Source: Bolinopsis microptera | Lineage: Eukaryota > Ctenophora > Tentaculata > Lobata > Bolinopsidae | Length of the DNA stretch: 64,000 bases | Assembly (NCBI RefSeq): GCF_026151205.1 | Contig: NC_087083.1 | Coordinates: 11,900,944-11,964,943, forward strand | Reading direction: 5' to 3' | Shown: piece after piece, positions 31,683 through 40,619 of the stretch | How the letters are laid out: each line of letters opens with the position of its first letter | How positions within the stretch are numbered: the first letter of the stretch is position 1 | Made by a program: the position numbers and the translations under genes | Notes under the pieces: generated by a model | Told to the model about the DNA's origin: nothing | Databases searched by the model: none | What the model saw: only the letters and a program-made list of their open reading frames with translations

Positions 31683-31874
31683 ATGTCATCATTCATCAAC
31701 ACTGTGTCCAGTGACTCGGAGTTAGAAGAGATAGCTGAACTCAACAGTAATAATACAAGTGTCGATGTCGACTATGTTCTAGAAACTACTGTACCTCAGA
31801 TTTTGAAGTTCTACCGTTGTTTTGAAATGTCTCCTAGTATCATCTATATTGGTAAAACCGTGTTATGTATTTAG
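31683..31874 (+). CDS. Weak 63-codon ORF
   Basis: An ATG-initiated, acidic Ser/Asn-rich frame (VSSDSELEEIAELNSNN) that overlaps no repeat found elsewhere in the window. No motif is recognised and it could be chance. Confidence 0.2.
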   Translation: MSSFINTVSSDSELEEIAELNSNNTSVDVDYVLETTVPQILKFYRCFEMSPSIIYIGKTVLCI

Positions 31875-31951
31875 ACTGAGTTTTGCTCTATGAACTAGTA
31901 TTGAACTATTTTCATGTTGTTTCTTATATTAATTCGATTTTTACTTTAGCC

Positions 31952-32489
31952 ATGGAATCGACAAGCCAAGAAAAGAGATATACGTACGTTAAGCGGCAAA
32001 TCAAGTTCCTTCGCAATAAGTCAACTAACAAGTAACAACGGCAAACCAATGCAAATGTTTGCCGTTGTAGGCAAGCACACTGAGGTGTGTTCATACTTTC
32101 CTGATGAAGAAGACCGATTCGTGGTAAGTCTTAGTGGATATTATGTTTTTTTAATACATGATTCACAAATGACTTTATTTATAATAATAGTTATTAATCT
32201 TTAAATAAAGATAAGAAACTTTAATGAATAAACAAATCTTCATCTTAGTCAGAAAAATGTTATCTATGTCGTATCCTACTGAGAGAAAAGAACATGTTTT
32301 CTCATGAATAAAAAATTTCAGAACGGGGACCTAATTGAAGGCATTGCCGCCACTACGAATGGGTATGTAACCCTGAAAGTATTCGAAAAGCAGCCTGTCG
32401 CTGCCCCGGCTATAAAAAAGAAAAGAACACCCCGAGTACCCGCAGCTACTGCTACCACTAGCAAAGGAGAGTCCCTACTATTATATTGA
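31952..32489 (+). pseudogene. Two-exon module M5, copy 1
   Basis: Exon 1 (31952-32123) begins MESTSQEKRYTYVKRQIKF, loses frame by one base near 32030, and resumes as GKPMQMFAVVGKHTEVCSYF and DEEDRF before a GTAAGT donor at 32124. Exon 2 (32322-32489) follows TTTCAG and reads NGDLIEGIAATTNGYVTLKV with a basic tail (KKKRTPRVP). A paralogue with the same exon-intron design is at 51745-52118, where exon 1 is intact. The family is not recognised. The preserved splice sites and divergence show a true gene family rather than random ORFs. Confidence 0.55.
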
Positions 32490-32659
32490 CTTTTATTCAG
32501 AATGAGTTGAATTTATTATAATTCAACTATAATATACTTATTTCAAATAATATTGTTAAACCCGGTTATATAACACCTTTTTGGACATTGATTTTTAGTT
32601 TAACCCCGCTGCCGTATTCTGCTGCTCGAAACAATAGTCTACAACTCTGTTGCCGAAGT

Positions 32660-33105
32660 CTAAAGAAATAGACTTCTTCAAAAGATTTTCTTCTCGAATG
32701 GAATCAGAGGTAAACAAAGAGAAGAAACAGAAGATGATTGTTGATTACATGAAAAAGAGAGTATGCGCTGGTGAAAAGAAGAGACCATTGACTGCAAGCA
32801 TGTTCATCACCTTACGAGAAGCCATGAAAGACCCAACTCAAAACTTAGTGCTCCGGCGTACAGTCCAAAGGATTGAGGGTACTGCTTCGCACCATGAAAG
32901 TATTGGCGTATTTACTTAAACTACTGCAATACGGACCTATTGCAGAAAAAACATTCAAGGTCGAGAGACCGCAACAAGTCATTAATGAGAAGTACATGGA
33001 AGGAAACGTACCTAAACAGTATTTAGAATTCAGTGCAAGTGGACTCTTTCTCACGAAATTAAGATGTAGACTATCTGACAAATCTTTAGATATGTTCATT
33101 TTCTG
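32660..33105 (+). pseudogene. Module M2, copy 3
   Basis: The frame 32650-32919 is the cleanest copy of the first half (EIDFFKRFSSRMESEVNKE, KKQKMIVDYMKKRVCAGEK, RRTVQRIEGTASHHES). The second half (LLKLLQYGPIAEKTFKVE, INEKYMEGNVPKQYLEF) follows in another frame from about 32890 and ends in a non-homologous tail to 33105. Confidence 0.5.
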
Positions 33106-33180
33106 AAATACTATTTTGCTAATAAAGCTTCTAAGTAGTTACTTATGTAGCAAGTTCTAACTTTGCACACATTACAAATA

Positions 33181-33430
33181 GGGGGAGATTGTTATTACCA
33201 CTTCACTTTTGATTAATTTACAATCTTGGAATTACGCGTTCCACTTTGTGTAAGATTGTTATTGTCACTGACTGTTCACTGTAAAGTATATCGGATCTTC
33301 ACTTTCAATTAATTGACTATTTTGAAATTACGCGTTTACAAATATTTGTGTACGATATCTCGGGAATTCATGACCCTCAATCACGGAAGTTATAAATCAT
33401 GAACGTATGATTAATTAAGCCACTGAATCG
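33181..33430 (+). mobile_element. Possible Ty1/copia 3' end (polypurine tract and LTR start)
   Basis: GGGGGAGATTGTTATTACC resembles the copia-type junction in which a GGGGGAGA polypurine tract is followed at once by an LTR starting TGTT. No pol frame is seen upstream and no second LTR is found in the window, so this would be a fragment. Confidence 0.3.
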
Positions 33431-33459
33431 ATAGAAAATAAGCTAATTGTTCTGACTAA

Positions 33460-33553
33460 ATTTTATCGCCGATAATTATCATTATCGCCGATATTTGAAA
33501 AATTATTATCGGTTATCGGCGATAAACATTTTTGGACCGATAATGCAAACCCT
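33460..33553. repeat. TATCGGCGATAA-rich end, hAT-like terminus
   Basis: The palindromic, repeated TATCGCCGATAATTATC and TTATCGGCGATAA motifs end in CCGATAATGCAAACCCTAG. Its reverse complement (CTAGGGTTTGCATTATCGG) resembles the CAGGG-type terminus of hAT elements. Only one end is visible. Confidence 0.35.
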
Positions 33554-33555
33554 AG

Positions 33556-33830
33556 GGCAGAGAGGTAATTAAACAATATTTCTCAGATAAAGATATAGAT
33601 TTCTTGCCAATCTTATACATAAGGAAATATCTAAGATTTCATATATTTACTGTTATGTTAAAATAACTGAAGATCCAGAAGTACAGTGCCGGACTTTTAT
33701 GAGAACAGGACATTTGAGATATGTCCTAATACATGATAAGTTAAGAGATCTAATGAGGGAACACGCCATGTGAGTGTAGTGAGTATAATTTATTTATTTG
33801 TAACTATTCTTAATATAACAGACGTAGACG
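33556..33830 (+). pseudogene. Module M4 (RFMRT / HDxIRD), copy 1
   Basis: GGCAGAGAGGTAATTAAAC onward matches 40739-40990: the KQYFSDKDIDFLPILYIRKY-like segment, then the EVQCRTFMRTGHLRYVLIHD-like segment, then GTGAGTGTAGTGAG. It is frameshifted relative to the 40.7-kb copy. The block ends at about 33956, where a piece copied from 31037 onward is joined. Confidence 0.5.
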
Positions 33831-33956
33831 CTAATAGTCAGTTAAACAAAATTACTTGGAATATCTACTAATATAGTAATTTGCTCAATTTTCTCTGCTT
33901 ATAATATTTTAAAGCACCAGAAACGAGAAATGCTATTTTATCAACAGTGAAGGATG

Positions 33957-34250
33957 TGCAGGCAAAACATCACGCACCACCTTCGTTGATTACTCACCAC
34001 CTGCCGAACCAGAAAAGAAGAAAAGGAGGCGCTGGGGCTCATCCCTCAGCAAAACTAAGACACTGAACACGAGTTTTAGTAACATGACAACCGGAAAAGA
34101 ATAAACTCACTACCCCCTCACGGAAAACCCTCCCAATATAGTCCAAACAACCCCGCATAGTCCACCACCCCAAGAAAACGAGATAGAGCTCCCTGAAGAG
34201 CTACTAAAAGACATGCTAGCAGAGTCCTCACCCCAACAGCATGAACAACC
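33957..34250 (+). repeat. Segment duplicated from 31037-31341
   Basis: Nearly identical to 31037-31341, from GCAGGCAAAACATCACGC to CAGCATGAACAACCAGA, including the TAA stop. It is joined at both ends to unrelated modules (M4 upstream, the zinc-knuckle module downstream), with no target duplication seen. Confidence 0.7.
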
Positions 34251-34425
34251 AGACTTTGTAGTAAGCTGTTCAAGAACGTAGTCGACAATAGTATTGCACA
34301 CTTCCTAACTAATGGCAAAGGTCCAACTGCCCTTCGATGGATGAAACACTTTTGTAGGCAACTGGTAACGGCACAACTTTACAAAACAGAATCATCTTCT
34401 TTTGAAAGTCAGAACACAATGACGT
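34251..34425 (+). pseudogene. Zinc-knuckle module M6, fragment
   Basis: Encodes the second half of the 43527 protein (CSKLFKNVVDNSIAHFLTN, RWMKHFCRQLVTAQLYKT) without the Cys/His part. It is joined abruptly to the duplicated segment upstream. Confidence 0.55.
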
Positions 34426-34879
34426 TTTCGGCGAATCACAGTCAGTCACTAGTCTTATTTTACATTGTGTAATTAATTATTATTTGTCATTATATTACGT
34501 ATCATTTTATTACATGTTGATTTATCCGACCTGACGTGTCATTAGATTCTTAATTAAGGTCATCGTAATAATATGTCCACATACACATATAAATCAATCC
34601 CACAGTGATATAGCAGCTACCCGTCCACTGTACCAGAGAGAGAGAGAGAGAGCCAGCCACCCTGTAATACTACGCACCATCGATCATCGTCACAGTTACT
34701 GAGCGGATTTTGTGTCAAACTTAGCTGATAAGAGAAAAGGTCTTTAAGCATGCGCCGAAGCAACGTTATAAGATGTAGCAATTAAAGTGGTCTTCTCTAT
34801 ACTAATAAAAATGTTATTTACCTTGATTTTTCCTTTTTTCTCTTTTCTTTTTTAAATTAATTTTTAAATTTCTTCTCAG

Positions 34880-34996
34880 TGGCTCAAGTATCAGCTTTAC
34901 AAGCCAGTTTACTGTTCGGGAGATGAGCTTATACTTCTTGAAATCTCATGTGACGGTAACCCTGGTTATAAGGTCCGAGTTCCAGGAAAGAAATAA
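34880..34996 (+). CDS. Terminal exon, unknown protein (WLKYQLYKPVYCSGDEL)
   Basis: After a strong pyrimidine tract and CTTCTCAG at 34872-34879, an open 38-codon segment reads WLKYQLYKPVYCSGDELILL, EISCDGNPGYKVRVPGKK and stops at 34994-34996. AATAAA overlaps the stop and could be the polyadenylation signal. The copy at 48183-48299 has CTTTAATAG in place of CTTTACAAG and is dead. Upstream exon(s) are not identified. The splice site and reading frame are seen; function is unknown. Confidence 0.45.
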   Translation, partial: WLKYQLYKPVYCSGDELILLEISCDGNPGYKVRVPGKK

Positions 34997-35612
34997 ATTT
35001 TATTTGAAGATATAGTTTAATCAGGGAATATCGTCTAAAAAACAAAGAATGCATAAAAAACCCAAGTCCACTAGGCCTGTCGCACCTTAATTATACTTTT
35101 GTTTATGACACACTCTTATGAGGAAGGAGGATTTAAAAAGACGGATTTAAGATGATTCTCTAAAATCATAGGTGAAGATAATCAAAGTAAAGCACGGAAT
35201 TTAATTGTTTTTTATCAGAATTTCTTTATAAGATATATTCTTTATTATATTGCTATGTTACCTTGAAAGGTAGGTATAGAGTCATAGAGTTCCAGGTGTT
35301 GTAGAGTACAACTAATCACATAGGATGCTGTGCGTTAGCACAACACGCAATATTTCACTACAGCCGAGTAAGGTGCTTTCCAGAACAAACTATGGTTACA
35401 ACCACAAGAGGCGGTATTGCTCATTAGCAAAGCTGCGGATACGAAGTCGGCCAGAACAGCTGCGGTCTATGCACGTCGGAGAAACTAGAAATATTACTTT
35501 GATCCTCTGACCCCCACCTATTAAACCCCAGGACGGAAAAAGATTAAAAAAAGTAAAAACTAAAAAACTCCAGGACGCAGCTCCTTCTCAAATGTCGCAT
35601 ACATAAGCAAAT

Positions 35613-35947
35613 ATGCGAGAGTGTCAAACCAGGCCAGCACCTGCGGCAGTTCAACCAGTTCCTATTTCAGTTGTCACTGAAGAGATCATACTTGGTTGGG
35701 CTGTTCTCCGACCCGCTGGAGACAGAGGAAATGTATATTGGACCAGTACCATCGGAACGCTGATGAAGACCTTGCAACTGAGCTGACTCAATTGCTCGGT
35801 AGTGCCAATGTTCCTGTCAAGACAGAAACATGGCAGAGGAACCGAGCAATTGAGTTAGTCAGACTCCATGTTATCATCCCTGCAATACAGCCCACGCAAC
35901 CAGATAACATTTGCTCCGCTCGGCAGAGACGAGGGTCTCACTACTAG
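35613..35947 (+). pseudogene. Module M7 ORF (DLATELTQLLG), copy 1
   Basis: The start of the frame (MRECQTRPAPAAVQPVPISV) lies in one phase. After GDRG a one-base difference from the 49.3-kb copy shifts it to DQYHRNADEDLATELTQLL and WQRNRAIELVRLHVIIPAI. It ends SARQRRGSHY. The 49261-49596 copy is uninterrupted (111 codons). The family is unrecognised; the LATELTQLLG core is the best-preserved part in all copies. Confidence 0.5.
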
Positions 35948-36107
35948 ACTAATGGGTAATTTGACGCTCGCACTGTCGAGAGTCTTCCCCAACAACAAAC
36001 CTCAAACAAACAGAGACATTGTTCTGAGAAACGTAAGATAATCACATTTATATCTCATCAGCAAGCAACTCCTCATCACCCATAGGAGGGACCATCAGAC
36101 TACGAGT

Positions 36108-36323
36108 ATGGAGACCGTGGTAGGGATGCTGCAGGGACTATCAGCGCAGGTCTCAACCATGGCCAACAACTACTCGAGAACATCCCCTGATAGCGAAGTT
36201 CGATATCATTATCAAGGGTCAAAAGTGACGCTGGGGTTAAGAGAACAAGAGCATAACGGTTATCATAATAGTAGGCAGCGTCATCCCAGAGTGTGTTCTA
36301 TTATATCACTCCTCCTAAAATAG
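36108..36323 (+). CDS. Module M8 ORF, copy 1
   Basis: METVVGMLQGLSAQVSTMAN leads a 71-codon frame ending in SLLLK. The paralogue at 49757-49918 shares the first ~50 codons and then stops early through a one-base gain. The start is helical and amphipathic. Unknown function; it lies ~160 bp downstream of M7 in both blocks, so the pair moves together. Confidence 0.4.
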   Translation: METVVGMLQGLSAQVSTMANNYSRTSPDSEVRYHYQGSKVTLGLREQEHNGYHNSRQRHPRVCSIISLLLK

Positions 36324-36456
36324 TGTACATTTATATTTAGTGTTAAGCTCCATGAGTCAATAGATAGTTACCCTCTTAGAAGTAGAAATAGGAAATTTAT
36401 CGTTCATTGCAACAGTTTACAAAATTAATGAAAACTTAATCACCCTAGCAAACAAC

Positions 36457-36990
36457 ATGGCGCTACAAAGAAAAATGTACCTTGGAATAGACCTGGGAAC
36501 CACTGTCATCGTAGTTGCTGAATACCGAGAAGACGAAGAGACCCGGATTGTGGCCCGATTCCCAGCGGTGATGAACTTGGACACAGGGGCCACAGGGTTC
36601 GAAGCAGTAGAAGAACAGAAGACAAGTCCGCAAGACCGCATATTCGAAGCTAAGAAGTTCCTTGGCACGACCGCCAAGGAAGCGGCCCTCATCGCATCAC
36701 AGGCCCAACATCCCTACGAGATGGACGGATCCGGCTTCAAGTCAACGGCCGGAAAGACCTTCAGACCAGAAGAGGTATCGGCCAAACTCCTCCAAAAAAT
36801 AAAAAAGCTGTTCCCCAATGAAGACCTCGTGACCGTCATAACAGTACCGGCCTATTTTAAAGACGCGCAACGGCAAGCGACTAAAGATGCGGCAACAATA
36901 CCAGGCCTCGAAGTCATCGAACTCATCAACGAACCATTTCGAAACCAAGGCGCTTCCTTATATATCCCACACATAATATCTTCGTGTTAA
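36457..36990 (+). pseudogene. Hsp70-like N-terminal nucleotide-binding fragment
   Basis: An open 177-codon frame. It has the phosphate-1 motif [15 protein letters not shown], the [10 protein letters not shown] segment (VxDAKRLIG in typical Hsp70), [36 protein letters not shown] and IELINEP. These match Hsp70/DnaK order over roughly the first 200 residues but in a shortened, divergent form. The TAAAIAYG continuation is absent: after INEP the frame runs into [12 protein letters not shown], which belongs to a LINE module also present at 39508. The fragment lacks the rest of the ATPase and the whole substrate-binding domain, so chaperone activity is not expected. Origin is unknown: captured host gene or element-borne gene. 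Confidence 0.75.
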
Positions 36991-37080
36991 TGTTCAATGG
37001 GCTCCATCATCAGCTTCTTCGCAGATGATACCAGAATCTTCTGCTTCATCTACAGTTTAGATAAATTATGTCTCCTTATT
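36947..37080 (+). pseudogene. RT FADD-box fragment, copy 1
   Basis: Shared with 39508-39655. In the second copy the frame reads GSIIRFFADDTRIFCFI, the F/YADD catalytic box of a LINE-type RT. Copy 1 carries base changes in the same stretch. Only ~45 codons of RT are present, directly upstream of an RGG-box exon in both copies. Confidence 0.5.
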
Positions 37081-37096
37081 TTTTTTCCTTAGAATA

Positions 37097-37217
37097 ATGG
37101 CAAGAGTTAGAGGTGCAGGAGGAAGAGGAGGAAGAGGAGGGAGAGGGAGGGGAGCTGCTGTTAATCCATTAATAGATGCTGTTCCTGTTGGATATCATCC
37201 CCGGGCAGCTCAAAGAG
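37097..37217 (+). CDS. RGG-box exon, copy 1
   Basis: After TTTTCCTTAG, an ATG opens MARVRGAGGRGGRGGRGRGA and continues NPLIDAVPVGYHP to a GAG|GTAATT donor-like site at 37217/37218. RGG/RG boxes bind RNA or DNA. The same exon, with variations, precedes module M4 at 40620 and is present in broken form at 39674. Confidence 0.5.
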
Positions 37218-37577
37218 GTAATTAGACAAAAGCACTTGACCTCAGGTTTAGTTAAAACATCAGACTTCTTCGAAGAATTCCCGCATCTGCTTTATCAGAC
37301 AGCAACGGCGACCTTGGTGGATGCAAACTTCGAAAAACTGCAGTTCCAATTCGTGCTACTATTCCCGAACATGGATACAGCTCAACTGTCAGGATTCTTC
37401 GCAATCCGTCAAACTGGGTTAATGGCCAAAACCACGTTTGACAACTCAACCATGTGCTTGGCTTTCGAAACGCCTCCATACGCAACGTTCCGGCAAGGAA
37501 AATGGTACATGTTAAGGACGACTAACAAATGTCCTGTATTCGCGAGGGCCATGATATGTCAGGAGACACAATTTTAA
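37176..37577 (+). CDS. Unrecognised 133-codon ORF
   Basis: The coding-looking part starts about 37240 and reads GLVKTSDFFEEFPHLLYQT, NFEKLQFQFVLLFPNMDTA, FFAIRQTGLMAKTTFDNS, then a short KWYMLRTTNKCP end and stop at 37577. Amino-acid composition is protein-like, hydrophobic and balanced, unlike chance frames nearby. No known motif. CAGGTTTAG at about 37238-37246 could be a splice acceptor. Confidence 0.4.
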   Translation: MLFLLDIIPGQLKEVIRQKHLTSGLVKTSDFFEEFPHLLYQTATATLVDANFEKLQFQFVLLFPNMDTAQLSGFFAIRQTGLMAKTTFDNSTMCLAFETPPYATFRQGKWYMLRTTNKCPVFARAMICQETQF

Positions 37578-38064
37578 AGAGGTAATTTAATAGTTCAAGA
37601 CAATACGGTATTATCCCTGTTTCTGATGTCAAGATTGTGGCAGATGAACTAGCGTAAAGAACACAATAAAAGAAAACAGTAATAATGTAAACTATATTTA
37701 AACTATTAATCAAAATAATATTACTGATCTTAAATGGCTCGAACGATTTTATTAACTTATTTTAACCTTAATTATTATGTAATTTAGTTAATCCTTATTC
37801 ATATTTCTAACTTATAATATCATAAATGAAACATAAAGCTATTAAATAAAAGAAGACAGTTAATGTTACAATGTAAACAATATTACAATTATTAATCAAA
37901 ACATTATTACTGTACTGATCTTAAATGATTCCAACGATTTTATTTATTGATTTTAACCTTAATCATTTTGTAATTTAGTTAATTATTAATTTTTCAAATG
38001 ATAAACTAGCGAAATAAAAGCACGTTAGCATTTCTACGGACATATAATCGTTTATTATTATCGT
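37578..38064. other. A+T-rich non-coding stretch with an internal duplication
   Basis: No gene. A block of about 130 bp (AAAAGAAAACAGTAATAATG through TTAACCTTAATTATTATGTAA) is repeated with changes at 37850-37985. Confidence 0.5.
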
Positions 38065-38312
38065 GTGCAGGTAGCAGGATACTGGCATGATCAGTATGAG
38101 GCTACTCGGACTGAGAAGAAATACTCTTTTTTATTATTAGTATATTTTTTATAATTGTTTTGTTATAATCTTTCCGATCTCTTTTCTGTTGTTATCTTAA
38201 AATGCTGTCCCTGTGTGGGACTTCATTACCTTATCTGTCGTTGTCCTGAAAGATGGTGACGGCGAGTACTTCCGGGTCGTGCTGTAGAAGGAAGCCTTTA
38301 TCATGGGTTATG
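38065..38312 (+). repeat. Module M9, copy 2
   Basis: Shared with 47102-47370: TCGTGTGCAG, the GYWHDQYEATRTEK exon, a T-rich stretch, then GCTGTCCCTGTGTGGGAC. At 38312 it is joined to the GHLNVI coding piece instead of the VEGFVSPRH continuation found in copy 3. Confidence 0.65.
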
Positions 38313-38585
38313 AAACAAGCAGAGGAGAAGAGGAAGAAGCAGCAGAATGTAAACAGAAACAAAGGATGTGGAACAGCAGCTGAACGGGACTATATAAGGA
38401 GAAAAAAAGACAAGGACGGACATTTAAATGTAATAAAAACAAAGGACGGTATCTCTCAAAGAGTGCCAGCTTTTAAACCCCCCTCCCTTAACAGGTTAGG
38501 TTCAACAAGAAATGACAGAACAAGGACAATAGCTGAAAAACAGGAAAAGTTTAAGGCGACATACGCAGCAATATATATATATTAA
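38253..38585 (+). pseudogene. Nucleocapsid-like paralogue (GHLNVIKTKDG)
   Basis: The frame begins in M9 and from about 38312 reads AEEKRKKQQNVNRNKG, AERDYIRRKKDKDGHLNVIK and QRVPAFKPPSLNRLGSTRND to a stop at 38583. The GHxNVIxxxxGxxxRVP core matches residues ~83-100 of the RS/CCHC protein at 28198, so this is a divergent paralogue lacking the RS and CCHC parts. Confidence 0.5.
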
Positions 38586-38639
38586 TATGTTAAGGAGGCA
38601 GACCAAACTTACGAGATTAAGGTCTCCCGCAAGGATACC

Positions 38640-38945
38640 TCGAACTATCTATAAGACTGTGAATGAAATGAAAACATCCGACCAATTTGTGTCCGACTTA
38701 GATACTACAACTGCAACAGGCGATATCAAGTATTTACTTAAACTACTGCAATACGAACCTCTTATTGCAGAATAAACATTCAAGGTCGAGAGACCGCAAC
38801 AAGTCATCAATGAAAAGTACATGGAATGAAACGTTCTTAAACAGTATTTAGAATTCCTAACTACAATCAACGCTAACCACACAGTGCCTTGTATCTCTTG
38901 TCGAAGGCTGACCGAGGATGATCCTAAGAAGTGCAAAACAATAAC
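38640..38945 (+). pseudogene. Module M2, copy 4
   Basis: TIYKTVNEMKTSDQFVSDL, ATGDIKYLLKLLQYEPLIAE, then a stop (GCAGAATAA) where the other copies read GCAGAAAAA. Further M2 sequence follows to CISCRRLTEDDPKKCK. It is joined to repeat R at 38977. Confidence 0.5.
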
Positions 38946-38976
38946 ATCTCGATGGAAGAAAGTGAACAACGTGAAC

Positions 38977-39096
38977 GTCTCTGTGATAACTCGACCACTA
39001 CTAGCTATCACGAGGACCATCATTATATTATGATTATCATAATTTAATTTTAAATTACCATCACTATATTATTTCATATTATATTATCATAAGCAA
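38977..39096. repeat. Repeat family R, copy 4
   Basis: 3' half only, ending ATTATCATAAGCA. As at 55696, the Harbinger-like fragment follows directly (ATGCGATGCACAAACTAC), so R and this transposase piece have been duplicated as a unit. Confidence 0.7.
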
Positions 39097-39195
39097 TGCG
39101 ATGCACAAACTACTTAACAGCACCGAGCATGTTAAATGGCCAGGATCGGTTAACGACAAGACTATCTGGAAAAATTGTGGACTCAAAGAGTAGAT
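39097..39195 (+). pseudogene. PIF/Harbinger transposase fragment, copy 1
   Basis: Encodes VKWPGSVNDKTIWKN then a stop, the (R/K)xPGSxxDxxxxxN block of Harbinger-type DDE transposases. Matches 55690-55795 closely and is truncated after about 30 codons. Confidence 0.6.
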
Positions 39196-39354
39196 TGTTA
39201 ATATTATATTTTACTTTAATAAATGACTAGCTATTTGGTCGGCAGATCAAAGGCGTCACTTAGCTGTAAATTTTAACTTAACTACGTTATATAAAAGTAA
39301 CTATTATTTAATACATGACTAGCTTCTTTTACAAATATTTTTAAAACATCAGAA

Positions 39355-39510
39355 AAGAGACATATTTCATTTTGTCAACAAGCCATTGTCGAGTCCCATT
39401 CCGCAGCACAGCCCTCCTCATCGCCCAACAGCGACATAGTTGCCATAGCAGAGAGGAATCTCACTGCCTGCACTAGTTCCGACCTTAGGATAAAACAGCT
39501 CTTGTTTTAA
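39355..39510 (+). repeat. Gag-like N-terminal module, broken copy
   Basis: Counterpart of 40245-40410 (AACATCAGAAAAGAGACATA, GCAGCACAGCCCTCCTCATC). The frame is lost by small changes, and the copy is joined at 39508 to the LINE FADD module. Confidence 0.5.
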
Positions 39511-39840
39511 AGATTTCGAAACCAAGGCGCTTCCTTATATATCCCACACATAATATCTTCGTGTTAATGTTCAATGGGTTCCATCATCAGATTCTTCGCA
39601 GATGACACCAGAATCTTCTGCTTCATCTACAGTTTAGTTAAATTATGTCTCCTTATTTCTTTTCCTTAGAATAATGGCAAGAGTCAGAGGTGCAGGAGGA
39701 AGAGGAGGAATAGGAGCAAGAGGAGCATGAGGAGCAATAGGAGGAAGGGGAAGAGGGAGAGAGAGGGGAGCTGCTGTTAATCCAGTAATAGATGCTATTC
39801 CTGTTGGAGATCATCCCCCAGCTCAAAGCGGTACAGAACT
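39508..39840 (+). pseudogene. RT FADD fragment and RGG exon, copy 2
   Basis: Same order as 36947-37217. The RT piece reads GSIIRFFADDTRI. The RGG frame from 39674 starts MARVRGAGGRGG and ends at a TGA near 39730, then continues as CTGTTAATCCAGTAATAGATGC to AAAGCG|GTACAG at 39831. Confidence 0.5.
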
Positions 39841-40244
39841 GATACAGAATCGACTCCAAAGTCGAAGAAAGTTAAAGATACGCCCTTTAACAGGGAATTA
39901 TTTTAGGATTTCGATTAATAGACTTAAGATTAGTGTAATCTATAAACTGAAAGTAATGTTAATAAACTTTTGATAGATAAGCACTTTTGGAAAATCGTAT
40001 TAATATTATTATTGAAATACTGTTCTGATAATCAAAGTTTTGCAAATAAATGAATTACGAAAAGAGTAGTTTTTAATTTTGTCATAGTATTAGCCAAAAA
40101 CATGATTGTACATTTTGTTGTAGAACATTAGAGCTTCGGTAACACTGAGGCTCTAATAGCTATCATGAAGTTACCTTGAGAAATGTGTTAAAAGTGTCTA
40201 TTGAGAAAATTAGCATCATGGGTTATGTTGTTTAAAACATCAGA
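39841..40244. other. No gene recognised
   Basis: A+T-rich. The only notable feature is a small inverted repeat around TTAGAGCTTCGGTAACACTG and AGGCTCTAA near 40128-40158. Confidence 0.4.
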
Positions 40245-40276
40245 AAAGAGACATATTTCATTTTGTCAACAAGCCA

Positions 40277-40558
40277 TTGTCGAGTACCATTCCTGATTCC
40301 GCAGCACAGCCCTCCTCATCGACCAACAGCGACATAGTTACCATAGCAGAGAGGAGTCATACTGCCTACAGTAGTTCCAACCTTAAGATAAAACAGCCTA
40401 AGGAGTACAAAAACGGAGAAGATTTCTCCATTTACAGTTATCGCTTTAGAATCTTTGTTGAGGCTAACAAAACAAGAAAGTACGACTACATCAACGCACT
40501 GCTCAGCTGTGTTGACGATATCACCCTACAAAAACTGATGCCAGTAATTGAGACTTAA
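40277..40558 (+). CDS. Retrotransposon Gag-like N-terminal ORF
   Basis: A 93-codon frame with a Ser-rich start, then IKQPKEYKNGEDFSIYSYRF, IFVEANKTRKYDYINALLSC and DDITLQKLMPVIET. The P(K)xYxxGEDFxxYxxRFxxFxEAN pattern followed by a helical LLSC segment is typical of the start of retrotransposon Gag capsids (from memory). It is truncated: the frame ends where the capsid would continue. Confidence 0.5.
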   Translation: MSSTIPDSAAQPSSSTNSDIVTIAERSHTAYSSSNLKIKQPKEYKNGEDFSIYSYRFRIFVEANKTRKYDYINALLSCVDDITLQKLMPVIET

Positions 40559-40619
40559 CTACGTTTAGATATAAAAGTAACTATTATTTAATACATGACT
40601 AGCTTCCTTGGAATGAAGT

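Larger units (their letters stand above)
35262..36415 (+). repeat. Module M7/M8 block, copy 1
   Basis: About 1.15 kb shared with 49058-50062, starting in the TTCCAGGTGTTGTAGAGT leader and ending GGAAATTTATCGTTCATT. It carries two ORFs, listed separately. Further partial copies: 48780-49050, 56125-56865 and 57076-57195. Confidence 0.75.

Noticed and set aside
34638-34654. Second GA microsatellite
   Set aside because: Only about eight units long; not noteworthy next to the 425-bp tract.
36457-36990. Functional Hsp70 chaperone gene
   Set aside because: Only the first part of the nucleotide-binding domain is present, and it runs into LINE sequence.
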